Made by a program: the position numbers and the translations under genes. The notes below the pieces were generated by a model that had not been told where the DNA came from, ran no database searches, and was given only the letters and a program-made list of their open reading frames with translations. Shown here one piece after another: positions 8,698 to 17,004 of a stretch of DNA of 64,000 nucleotides. The DNA lies in assembly GCF_900230225.1 (NCBI RefSeq), contig NZ_OCNH01000001.1, positions 930,001-994,000 on the forward strand, in the 5' to 3' direction. Within the stretch, counting starts at the first letter, position 1, and each line of letters opens with the position of its first letter. The DNA is from Spirosoma fluviale. GTDB taxonomy: Bacteria > Bacteroidota > Bacteroidia > Cytophagales > Spirosomataceae.

Positions 8698-10095
8698 TTA
8701 AACAACCTCACCTTCGCCTGATTGTAAGGCGGGTTTTTTTAACGGGCTGGAAGTAGGTAGGGAAATGCGAAATGTGGTGCCTTCACCAACTGTAGATTCT
8801 ACGTCGATAGTACCGTTGTGCAACTCAATAATGCGTTGTGTCAGCGCGAGACCAATGCCATGGCCATTGATGGTCATGGTAGATTCCGAGCGGTAAAAGG
8901 GCTCGAAAATATGCACAATGTCGCTGGATGATATACCATACCCATGGTCACTGAAGGTAAGTATTATCTTTCCGGGCTTGAATAAAATCCTTACCGACAT
9001 TCGATTATCGGGCGAGTATTTACAGCCGTTTTCCATTAAATTTTGAAACGCTGTTTGCAGGAGGGACTCTTCGCCCAAAATAACCAGCTCCTCTTCCTGA
9101 ACGGGAAGGTTGTCGAAGTCAATGTCGATCTGATAGTCGGGTTTCTTGCTGACGATCAGGCTTTGGGCCTGCCATAGCAACTCGTCAATGCGGACGGGCT
9201 GGTAATTCAGGGTGATGATGTCAGAATTAGCTCTGGCCAGTTCGAGGAGGCCATTTACCAGTCGGATCATACTTTTAACTTCGTCGAGCAGGGCGTCAAA
9301 TGCCACTTCATATTCCTCGGTTGTACGCGCCTGTAACCGGGTCACTTCAATCTGGCCCATCATCACCGTCAAAGGCGTTCGCAACTCGTGCGACGCATGT
9401 GAAACGAAGCTCTTCTGCAAAACAAACGCTTCTTCGAGTCGCGTAAGCAGATCGTTGAAGGTACGGGCCAGGTCCGCCAGCTCATCGCGCGGGCGACCCA
9501 CGCTCAATCGCTTGTGAATGTTGGTTGCCGAGATGGCGTTGACCTGGGTAATCAGTTCTGCCACCGGCCTGAGGGCATCGGTAGCAAATAAGTACCCGGA
9601 AATACCAACAATAATTAAGCTCAGTAGCCAGCCCGAGAATAAAATCTCCCGTAGCCGGACGAGTTTTGTGAGTCCGTATCGGTCATTGCCCGAGGCAACG
9701 ATCAGTACTTTTTCACCCCGTACATTAAGGTAAAGTACGCCAACGGCTTCCAGATCGCCTATCCGAACATATTGAAATTGCCGGAGGGTTATCTTACGCA
9801 GAAAGTCGGGCGTTACCGGGAAGCGGGGCCGTTGGTTTCCCTGATTAAACAGAACCCTTCCCTGCTTGTTGTAAACCGTTACCTGTTCATTGGTGATAAC
9901 GGGTAAATCGTCTTGCGGCACTTCGCCCACATCTTCGCGAAGACGTATGGTGGTGAAGGCTTTCTCCTGAAGACGTTGCTGAAACTCCTGCTCCCTGAAC
10001 TGGTCATAGAGGTAGTAAACCGAAACCGTAAAGAGCAGCACAATCGAAGCGACCAGCAGCACAAACAGTAATGTCAGGCGAGTGCGGATATTCAT
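8698..10095 (-). CDS. Membrane sensor histidine kinase of a two-component system
   Basis: A 465-residue orthodox kinase: TM helix 1 (about 8-28), a periplasmic sensor region (about 30-150), TM helix 2 (about 152-172), HAMP, then HisKA with the phospho-acceptor His in SHASHELRTPL (about 236), and an HATPase domain with N box (MENGCKYSP), DHGYGIS and GHGIGLAL. It follows the OmpR-type regulator gene in the same direction, so the two form a pair; the stimulus is unknown. The nearby RND pump and copper ATPase make metal sensing possible, but that is inference. The whole space between regulator and kinase is taken up by a palindromic repeat that could limit kinase expression. Confidence 0.95.
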   Translation of the reverse strand: MNIRTRLTLLFVLLVASIVLLFTVSVYYLYDQFREQEFQQRLQEKAFTTIRLREDVGEVPQDDLPVITNEQVTVYNKQGRVLFNQGNQRPRFPVTPDFLRKITLRQFQYVRIGDLEAVGVLYLNVRGEKVLIVASGNDRYGLTKLVRLREILFSGWLLSLIIVGISGYLFATDALRPVAELITQVNAISATNIHKRLSVGRPRDELADLARTFNDLLTRLEEAFVLQKSFVSHASHELRTPLTVMMGQIEVTRLQARTTEEYEVAFDALLDEVKSMIRLVNGLLELARANSDIITLNYQPVRIDELLWQAQSLIVSKKPDYQIDIDFDNLPVQEEELVILGEESLLQTAFQNLMENGCKYSPDNRMSVRILFKPGKIILTFSDHGYGISSSDIVHIFEPFYRSESTMTINGHGIGLALTQRIIELHNGTIDVESTVGEGTTFRISLPTSSPLKKPALQSGEGEVV

Positions 10096-10101
10096 CTTTT
10101 A

Positions 10102-10200
10102 AGGAGTTAGGAGTTAGAAGCGAGGAGTTAGGAGTTGCTGACGCGTCAACACTGCGGGCGTCAGCAACTCCTAACTCCTCGCTTCTAACTCCTAACTCCT
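10102..10200. repeat. Palindromic GGAGTTA-heptamer repeat, copy 1
   Basis: Two 43-base arms (10102-10144 and 10158-10200) are perfectly complementary around a 13-base loop. Each arm is built from GGAGTTA heptamers followed by a GCTGACGC end. The right arm overlaps the stop codon of the response regulator (10199-10201), and the element fills the gap up to the kinase start. A second, diverged copy lies at 32926-33038. The shared heptamer pattern and shared GCTGAC end point to a repeat family. Confidence 0.85.
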
Positions 10201-10876
10201 ACTCTTCCTTCAACATATACCCCATACCAATTACTGTATGGATAAGTTTGGTTGGGAAATCTTTATCAATTTTTTTGCGCAAAAAATTGACATACACATC
10301 AATGACGTTCGTACCGGTATCGAAATGAATATCCCAAACTTTTTCGGCGATATCAACGCGAGAGACTACCCGGCCCCGGTTGCGCATCAGGTAGTCGAGC
10401 AAACCAAACTCTTTGGCGGTAAGCTCAATTCGTTTGTCACCCCGGCGGGCAATCTTTTCATTCAGATCCAGCTCAAGATCAGCTACCTTCAGTACATTAG
10501 ACTGCATCCCGGCATCGCTGCTTCGCTTGGTCAGCGCCCGCAGCCGTGCCATTAACTCCCGGAATTCAAATGGTTTGACCAGATAGTCGTCAGCGCCGGC
10601 TTCAAAACCTGTGAGCTTATCATCTACAGATCCCATTGCCGTCAGCATCAGTACGGGTGTGCGATTTTTTTCCTGCCTGATTGACTGAACAACATCGAAG
10701 CCATTCATTTTAGGCAAGTTAATATCCAGCACAATAACGTCGTAAAGATTATTGAGAGCCATATTGCGTCCTACCTGGCCGTCATACGCTACATCTACTT
10801 CACAAGATTGTTCCTCCAGCCCTTTCTTGACAAACGAAGCCAGTTTAGGCTCGTCTTCTACTACCAGAATCTTCAT
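10199..10876 (-). CDS. OmpR/PhoB-family response regulator
   Basis: Receiver domain (about 1-115) with the acidic pair VEDEP, phospho-acceptor Asp in VLDINLPK (about 51), Thr in LMLTA and Lys in LVKPF, followed by a winged-helix DNA-binding domain (about 130-225) with the ELTAKEF and GTNVIDVYVNFLRKKID segments. An ATG at 10876 starts directly at MKILVVED; the longer reading adds five unlikely residues. It is partnered with the kinase that follows. A TAnnTTTG-type box lies 76 bp upstream. Confidence 0.95.
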   Translation of the reverse strand: MKILVVEDEPKLASFVKKGLEEQSCEVDVAYDGQVGRNMALNNLYDVIVLDINLPKMNGFDVVQSIRQEKNRTPVLMLTAMGSVDDKLTGFEAGADDYLVKPFEFRELMARLRALTKRSSDAGMQSNVLKVADLELDLNEKIARRGDKRIELTAKEFGLLDYLMRNRGRVVSRVDIAEKVWDIHFDTGTNVIDVYVNFLRKKIDKDFPTKLIHTVIGMGYMLKEE

Positions 10877-10951
10877 ATCGGCAACATACATAGCTATCGG
10901 CTGATTTAAAAACGGCAGAATAAATTATTTACTTTATGAGACACTGCCTGG

Positions 10952-10959
10952 CAAAAATA
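10952..10959 (-). promoter_or_regulatory. Candidate -7 box of the two-component operon
   Basis: Reading leftward, TATTTTTG fits TAnnTTTG 76 bp before the regulator start at 10876. I see no correctly spaced -33 element. Confidence 0.35.
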
Positions 10960-11086
10960 GCCCTGTTAAGGCCGGCGAATGCTTCGCTCAATCGAGCACT
11001 CAAAACTCGTTGACGCGTCTTAAAAGGAGTTGAAAACAGAATTAAAAGACTGTTAAATTACCCTGGGCAAAAAACGCGTGAAACAC

Positions 11087-11117
11087 AAAAAAGCCGCTCC
11101 GAATGTCGGGGCGGCTT
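11087..11117 (-). terminator. Terminator downstream of the RND pump gene
   Basis: An 11-bp GC-rich stem (agccgctccga with tcggggcggct, one G-T wobble) with a run of six T on the leftward transcript. It separates the pump gene from the two-component operon. Confidence 0.7.
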
Positions 11118-11138
11118 TCCGCTTCTATCCACACCATT

Positions 11139-11173
11139 TCAAGATTCACGACCGAGCGGTCGTCAAATCTTGA
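11139..11173. repeat. Nested inverted repeat of operator-like form
   Basis: Outer arms tcaagatt/aaatcttga and inner arms acgaccg/cggtcgt are centred at about 11156. It could be a second hairpin after the pump gene or a protein-binding site. No function can be assigned from sequence. Confidence 0.45.
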
Positions 11174-11350
11174 TGTTCAACCTTCCCTTTGTAAAGGATT
11201 GTTATGCTAAAGTAAGCAATTTCTTTATATACGACAGAAAAGTAGGTCTTTTTCTGTGTATAGGACATTACAAATGTTGCAACATCTTTTCAATAAAACG
11301 TGAAAATCAGGTTAAAAATTATCGACCGCACGTAAAAAAAGCAGGACAGA

Positions 11351-14300
11351 TCAAATGTTGCTGAATTTCTGCCGATAAAAAGCGTAGAAAATGAGCGGAA
11401 ATATAAAAAGGGTCAGTAAGGTGGCCGTAATTAGCCCGCCAATTACAACAATAGCCAGCGGTTTAGCCGTTTCGGAGCCGATTCCGTGCGAAATAGCTGC
11501 CGGAATCAGGCCGATACCGGCCATCATGGCAGTCATAACTACCGGACGTATACGGGAAACAACGCCTTCCCGAATGGCGTCATTCAAAGGCAATCCATTC
11601 CGTAAGTTTTTCTTGAATACCGATATAAGGATCACCCCATTTTGAATACAAATGCCAAAGAGGGCGATGAAACCAATCCCTGCCGATATGCTGAAGTTAA
11701 CATGTGTAAGCAGCAACGCGGCAATGCCTCCAATAATGGCAAATGGGACGTTGAACAAGACCAAACCAGCGTCTTTTACATTGCCGAAAAGAATGAATAA
11801 AATAAAGAAAATGGCCAGTAAGCTGATGGGCACAACCTGAGCCAGTCGGGCGGTAGCTCGTTGCTGGTTTTCAAAATCGCCGGCCCATTTAGCGGTGTAC
11901 CCTGCCGGAAGTTTTACATTGGCCTGTACTTTTTGCTGGGCTTCGGCCACCGCACTACCCATGTCGCGCCCCCGGACCGAGAATTTCACCGCTCCGTAGC
12001 GCTGACCCCCTTCCCGAAAAATCAATACCGGGCCGGTCTGGGTATAAACTCGGGCAATTTCCTTGATGGGAATCATGCTGCCGTTTTCGGTAGGAACCAT
12101 TAACTGGCTAATCTGTTGCTCGCTGGAACGGAAAGGCCGGTCGTACCGAATACGCAGGTCAAATTTTCGCTCGCCTTCGTAGATCTGCGTGGCAGCTTTA
12201 CCACCAATGGCCATTTCAATGACTGCTTCGGCATCGGCCTTATTGACGCCGTACAAGGCCAGTTTCTGTTCGTCGAGCTCAATGCGCATTTCGGGCTGGC
12301 CCGTGGTGCGAATCACCCCCAGGTCTTCGATTCCCTGAACGGTGGCAAGCTGGTTCCTGATTTCGCCCGCTTTGGCTTCCAGAATGGTCTGGTCCGGGCC
12401 GTAAATTTTAACGGCGATGGAGCCTTTAACGCCCGAAACAGCTTCCTCTACATTGTCCATAATGGGCTGCGAGAACCCAAAATTTACGCCGGGAAAAACA
12501 CTGAGTTTTTCCTGCATTTTTTCCACTAATTCTTCTTTGGTTAAGCCGCTCTTCCAGTCGTCCTGCGGGTAAATGTCGACCAGAAATTCAATGTTATAAA
12601 AACCTGTTGGGTCGGTTCCGTCATTAGGTCTGCCCGTCTGGGAAATGACGCCTTTTACCTCCGAGAACTGCTCAAAAATATGGCGCATCTGTACACTCTG
12701 CTTTACCGATTCGGGCAAAGAAATACTCATCGGCATGGTGGCCCTGACGTAAATGGAGCCCTCATTCAATTCGGGCAAAAACTCGGTACCCAGTAAGGTA
12801 AAACCCGACAACCCAATCAAAACAAGCAGACCCGTAAGCAATATGCTTGTTTTCTTGTGGGCGAACGTAAAGCCGAAGAGCCGGGTCGAGTAGTTAGTTA
12901 CAAAATTGACGAACGGATTGTGCTTCTCCCGAACGTTCTTTTTCAGCAGAATACTCGCCAGAACCGGAACCAGCGTCAGGGTGAAAATAAGGGCACCCAA
13001 TAGCGCAAAACCCAGTGTCCAGGCTAAGGGAGAGAACATTTTGCCTTCAACTTTCTGGAAAGAGAAAATTGGAATCAGACAGGTAATAATAATGGCCTTT
13101 GAAAAGAAAATGGCTTTCCCCATCTCAGTGCCCGTTCGGCGGAGAATACCCAGTTTGGCCAGTCGGTTAAATTTAGCCATGCCCTGCTGGTGAGCCAGTT
13201 CATCGAGCGTTACGAAAATGCCCTCCACCATTACGACTGCGCCATCGACGATGATCCCAAAATCAATGGCCCCCATCGACAGTAAGTTGGCCGACATGCC
13301 CTTTAGCCGTAAACAGATGAATGCAAATAACAGCGCCAGGGGAATCACGATCGAAACGGTGATCGTAGTGCGCCAGTCGGCCATGAAAATAAACACGATA
13401 ACCGTTACGAATATGATGCCCTCGATCAGGTTATGCGTTACGGTGTGGGTGGCGAAATTGATGAGCGTTTCCCGGTTGTAGAAGGTGTTGATCTGTACAT
13501 CGCCGGGCAGGATACTGGTATTCAGCTCATTGATTTTGGCCTTCACCCGTTCAATGACTTCGCTCGGATTTTCGCCTTTGCGCATGACAATGATGCACTC
13601 CACTTCGTCGTCTTTCTTATCTCGTCCGGCTTGTCCGAGTCTGGGGAGCGCCGATTCCGAGACCTGCGCTACATTATGAACCGTAATAGGCGTTCCCTTG
13701 ATGTTCTTAACGATGATGTTCTGAATGTCCTGTTGGTTTTTCAGCAGGCCGATACCCCGTACCACATAGGCTTCCGAGTTTTTCTCAATCACATCGCCAC
13801 CCACATTTACGTTTGCATTGGCTACGGCCTGGTAGAGCTGGAGGGGCGTAATGTTGTAGTCGATCAACCGGCGCGGATCAACCGAAATTTCGTAGGTCTT
13901 CACCTCTCCACCAAAGCTAACCACATCGGCCACGCCCGGCACACTCTTTAGCTGCCGATCGATGACCCAGTCCTGTATTGTTTTCAGTTCGCGGGCGGTG
14001 CGGGTTGACGACTGAAGGGTGTAGCGAAAAATCTCACCCGTTGGGCCGTAAGGCGGTTGCACATCCGGCCGGATACCTTCGGGTAATTCAATGCCACTGA
14101 GCAGGTTGTTTACCTGCTGGCGGGCAAAGGCATCATCGGCTCCATCATCGAACAGGATTTTAACGACAGATAATCCGAATAAGGACGTAGAGCGTATATC
14201 GGTTCGTTTTTGTACAGAGTTCAGTCCAATTTCTATCGGGATGGTAACGAACTTTTCAACCTCCTCCGCCGACCGGCCCGGCCATTGGGTGATGAGGGTT

Positions 14301-14449
14301 ATCTGGGTATTCGTTACATCCGGAAAAGCCTCGATAGGCGTATTCTGATAGCTGATAATGCCGGCCACAACGGCCAGCGCCGTCAGAAAAAAGATGAAAA
14401 ACTTATTCTTCAGCGAGAAGGAAAGTATGCTTTTGATGAATTTGTTCAT
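11351..14449 (-). CDS. CzcA-type heavy-metal efflux RND transporter
   Basis: About 1032 residues with the RND layout: TM1, a large periplasmic loop, a central block of TM helices, a second periplasmic loop and terminal TM helices. It drives proton-coupled metal export across the envelope together with an adaptor and an outer-membrane channel. The TM4 signature IDFGIIVDGAVVMVEG (about 394-409) carries the D..D..E proton-relay residues of the divalent-cation (Co/Zn/Cd/Ni) subgroups rather than the Cu/Ag subgroup. Start set at ATG 14449 (MNKFIKS); the upstream ATG adds 11 residues. No adaptor or TolC-like gene is adjacent, which is unusual for the family. Confidence 0.92.
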   Translation of the reverse strand: MNKFIKSILSFSLKNKFFIFFLTALAVVAGIISYQNTPIEAFPDVTNTQITLITQWPGRSAEEVEKFVTIPIEIGLNSVQKRTDIRSTSLFGLSVVKILFDDGADDAFARQQVNNLLSGIELPEGIRPDVQPPYGPTGEIFRYTLQSSTRTARELKTIQDWVIDRQLKSVPGVADVVSFGGEVKTYEISVDPRRLIDYNITPLQLYQAVANANVNVGGDVIEKNSEAYVVRGIGLLKNQQDIQNIIVKNIKGTPITVHNVAQVSESALPRLGQAGRDKKDDEVECIIVMRKGENPSEVIERVKAKINELNTSILPGDVQINTFYNRETLINFATHTVTHNLIEGIIFVTVIVFIFMADWRTTITVSIVIPLALLFAFICLRLKGMSANLLSMGAIDFGIIVDGAVVMVEGIFVTLDELAHQQGMAKFNRLAKLGILRRTGTEMGKAIFFSKAIIITCLIPIFSFQKVEGKMFSPLAWTLGFALLGALIFTLTLVPVLASILLKKNVREKHNPFVNFVTNYSTRLFGFTFAHKKTSILLTGLLVLIGLSGFTLLGTEFLPELNEGSIYVRATMPMSISLPESVKQSVQMRHIFEQFSEVKGVISQTGRPNDGTDPTGFYNIEFLVDIYPQDDWKSGLTKEELVEKMQEKLSVFPGVNFGFSQPIMDNVEEAVSGVKGSIAVKIYGPDQTILEAKAGEIRNQLATVQGIEDLGVIRTTGQPEMRIELDEQKLALYGVNKADAEAVIEMAIGGKAATQIYEGERKFDLRIRYDRPFRSSEQQISQLMVPTENGSMIPIKEIARVYTQTGPVLIFREGGQRYGAVKFSVRGRDMGSAVAEAQQKVQANVKLPAGYTAKWAGDFENQQRATARLAQVVPISLLAIFFILFILFGNVKDAGLVLFNVPFAIIGGIAALLLTHVNFSISAGIGFIALFGICIQNGVILISVFKKNLRNGLPLNDAIREGVVSRIRPVVMTAMMAGIGLIPAAISHGIGSETAKPLAIVVIGGLITATLLTLFIFPLIFYAFYRQKFSNI

Positions 14450-14807
14450 ACCGGCTATGGTGTACTGCTTTGTTGTGTGCAAAAGTGCCGGGCCGAACTT
14501 AAATTGGGCTTAACCTGCTGTTAAAAGTGAGTTAAATAAGTAGTGATCTTTCGTAGTTAGTTCTGGGTTTTTTCTGGAAGCTGCTGTATGTCATTATGTT
14601 GACTTTCGGTTTTCAACTTTAAACGCAACAAAAAAGGAGTAGAATTCTTTAGCGTCCTTAAAAAATGGGTTGTAACAAAGTGTGTAATTCAGCGGGCTAT
14701 ACCGGCCATTTAGGACTGGATACAGACTAATTTTTTATGCCAATCGGCCGTTTGCTGCGTTTACTAGGTACTCAAGTGTTCTACCGTGTTTAATTAACTC
14801 AACAAGT
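14450..14807. other. Intergenic region between divergent RND pump and GH2 genes
   Basis: No open frame worth reporting. It should hold the two divergent promoters. I found no full consensus; CACTTTTG-like bases lie leftward around 14481-14488, one base away from TAnnTTTG. Confidence 0.35.
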
Positions 14808-16667
14808 ATGTCTGACATTCAATCAAATTTTGGTCTTGCTTCCAGTAAAGAAGAAACATCACTTATTGACGATCCGATAAACCCTTTACCCAGAGCTGTT
14901 TTGCGTCCCAATACCCACTGGTTACTCGATGGTGAGTGGCAGTTTGCTTTGGACCCCAAAGACACCGGACTACGCGACAGATGGTACCTGGGCCATTCCT
15001 ACGATGGAGTTGCCCAGTGGCCGGGTTCGATAGAAGCGCACATGGCCTACGCAAGAGGGCAGGATAGCCCGGTGATCTGGCACGATAAAGTAATTGCCTG
15101 GTATGAACGGGAGTTTTCGTTGCCGGAACGCAGTGCCCCCACGGCCTGCTCCATTATTCAGTTAACCTTTGGTGCCTGTGGCTACGAAACGCGGGTGTGG
15201 CTTAACGGGCATCCGCTCAGCACCATCGAGGGAGACGAGGTCCATTATGGTGAGTATACGTCCTTTTCCTACGAACTGGCCGATGAATACCTGCGGCCCG
15301 TAAACCGACTGACCGTGCGTATTGCGGATACCATGGATGCAGAAACGCCACGCGGAAAACAGGAATCCCACGTCTATAAACGAGGGGGAATCTGGTACCA
15401 GACGTATACGGGCGCTGTGCGATCGGTATGGCTCGAAACCGTTGAGCGAAACCGACTGCGGTCAAGGGTAGGGGTGGTAAGCACTATTGAAGATCACCTG
15501 GTTCGGTTTACCCTGACCATTCGTATTCATGATCCGGGCAACTACGTGTTACGGCTTCAGGTCTTTGAGCGAAAAGCACCCGAAACGGCAACCCCGCTGG
15601 CAACGTCCGATTTCCCCTTGCGGCTGGAAGCCGGGCAGAAACAGCAACGGGTGTCGATGGAGGTACCCGGAGCGGAACTCTGGTCGACAGAAACCCCCGT
15701 TCGCTATAAGCTTGTGGCTCAGTTGATCGATTCTGACGGGTACATTGCCCAGATCGAAACGCAGTTCGGCCTTCGGAAAATAGAAGCCCGTGGCCGGTAC
15801 GTTTACCTGAACAACAAGCCAATCTACCTCGACGGAATTCTGTATCAACCCGGTACTGCTACCTACGAAGAGATGAAGCGGCATATGAAGGCCATGAAAG
15901 AACTGGGCTGCAACCTGGTTCGGGTACACATTGCCGGTATTGATCCCCGAATTTATAACCTGGCCGATAAACTGGGTCTGCTGCTTTGGGTGGAAGTGCC
16001 CAGTCCGCACAGTTCCACTGCCCGAAGTCGGCAGAATCACCGGGCGGAGTTAATGCGGATGCTGGCTCTCATTGGAACCCATCCCTCGGTCGTAATCTGG
16101 AGCCTGTACAACGAAGACTGGGGGGCGCAGGATATTGCGACCAATCCCGAAACCCGCGAGTACATTATGAATATGTACCATTTCATGCAGCTGGCTTTTC
16201 CGCAGTTTCTGGTTGTCGATAACGACGGCTGGCAGCATATCTCGTTTGAAGGGCGGCTCAAGTCCGATTTGCTGACGGCCCACTTGTACACCCCCGACCT
16301 GACCCACTGGCAGAACCTCCTCGACAGGCTGGTTGACGGGGATATGGAAACAGTCGCTGCGTTTCCGCTGGTGGTTGGCGATCCCTTCTTCTACCGTCGT
16401 CAGGTGCCCCTGATCGTGAGTGAATGGGGTGGGTTTGGATTTGCCAATTATGGCGGGCCGCAGGATGCGGAAGATCGCGCCGAGCGTATCCGGTTGTTTA
16501 AGCAGGAAATGCGGAAACGCTCCATTGCAGGCGACGTGTACACGCAGGCTACCAACATTGAAGATGAGCGCAACGGACTCATTGACCCGCAAACCGGCGA
16601 ACTTAGCGTACCGGCCGGGTTACTGGCCAGCGGTGGTTACGAAACTATACCCAGCATAGCTTTATAA
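14808..16667 (+). CDS. Glycoside hydrolase family 2 protein (beta-glucuronidase/beta-galactosidase type)
   Basis: A 619-residue protein with the GH2 order: N-terminal sugar-binding jelly roll (about 35-220, includes the WYERE strand), immunoglobulin-like middle domain (about 225-330) and a TIM barrel from about 335. The acid/base Glu lies in WSLYNEDW (about 437) and the nucleophile Glu in IVSEWGGFG (about 540). It hydrolyses a beta-glycoside; the exact sugar is not readable. There is no signal peptide, so it probably acts in the cytoplasm on imported oligosaccharide. It is a single-gene unit closed by a hairpin. Confidence 0.88.
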   Translation: MSDIQSNFGLASSKEETSLIDDPINPLPRAVLRPNTHWLLDGEWQFALDPKDTGLRDRWYLGHSYDGVAQWPGSIEAHMAYARGQDSPVIWHDKVIAWYEREFSLPERSAPTACSIIQLTFGACGYETRVWLNGHPLSTIEGDEVHYGEYTSFSYELADEYLRPVNRLTVRIADTMDAETPRGKQESHVYKRGGIWYQTYTGAVRSVWLETVERNRLRSRVGVVSTIEDHLVRFTLTIRIHDPGNYVLRLQVFERKAPETATPLATSDFPLRLEAGQKQQRVSMEVPGAELWSTETPVRYKLVAQLIDSDGYIAQIETQFGLRKIEARGRYVYLNNKPIYLDGILYQPGTATYEEMKRHMKAMKELGCNLVRVHIAGIDPRIYNLADKLGLLLWVEVPSPHSSTARSRQNHRAELMRMLALIGTHPSVVIWSLYNEDWGAQDIATNPETREYIMNMYHFMQLAFPQFLVVDNDGWQHISFEGRLKSDLLTAHLYTPDLTHWQNLLDRLVDGDMETVAAFPLVVGDPFFYRRQVPLIVSEWGGFGFANYGGPQDAEDRAERIRLFKQEMRKRSIAGDVYTQATNIEDERNGLIDPQTGELSVPAGLLASGGYETIPSIAL

Positions 16668-16674
16668 GTAGGTC

Positions 16675-16709
16675 AGAATTAAGGTTGGCCTGCTGCCAAC
16701 CTTAATTCT
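16675..16709 (+). terminator. Terminator hairpin after the GH2 gene
   Basis: Perfect 14-bp arms at 16675-16688 and 16696-16709 with a 7-base loop, 8 bp after the stop codon. Confidence 0.7.
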
Positions 16710-16791
16710 ATAAAAGCCATCTGCAATTATATACGGTAAAATGGATGCTTCGGGCTGACCTTTGTGTTATACCACTAAAGACACAAAAATC

Positions 16792-16998
16792 ATGGAAACC
16801 ATAAAGTTCAAAACCAACATAAAGTGCGGCAACTGCATTGCCACGGTAACACCATTCCTGAACGAAGCCGTTGGAGAGGGAAACTGGGAAGTGGATGTGA
16901 AAGATCCTAAAAAAGTGCTGACGGTTTCGGCCGTTGATGCCGCTACAGTGCGTCAGGCCATTGAAAAGGCTGGCTACAAAGCCGAGCCACTAAACTAA
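16792..16998 (+). CDS. Heavy-metal-associated domain protein (CopZ-like metallochaperone)
   Basis: A 68-residue single HMA domain. The metal-binding CxxC is CGNC at about residues 11-14 within the usual beta-alpha-beta fold. Start at ATG 16792; the longer open frame adds ten residues with no family support. It ends 6 bp before the copper ATPase gene, so it should deliver Cu(I) to it or act as a small buffer. A GACCTTTG box at 16757-16764 is a one-mismatch -7 element 27 bp upstream. Confidence 0.88.
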   Translation: METIKFKTNIKCGNCIATVTPFLNEAVGEGNWEVDVKDPKKVLTVSAVDAATVRQAIEKAGYKAEPLN

Positions 16999-17004
16999 AA
17001 AGCC

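Noticed and set aside
11170..11364. 64-residue open frame right of the terminator near the RND gene
   Set aside because: Low-complexity, Lys/Cys/Phe-rich translation from AT-rich non-coding DNA that overlaps the pump gene end and a hairpin; no family pattern.
15549..16592. Long antisense frames inside the GH2 gene
   Set aside because: They overlap a gene with complete catalytic motifs and show no recognisable domain.
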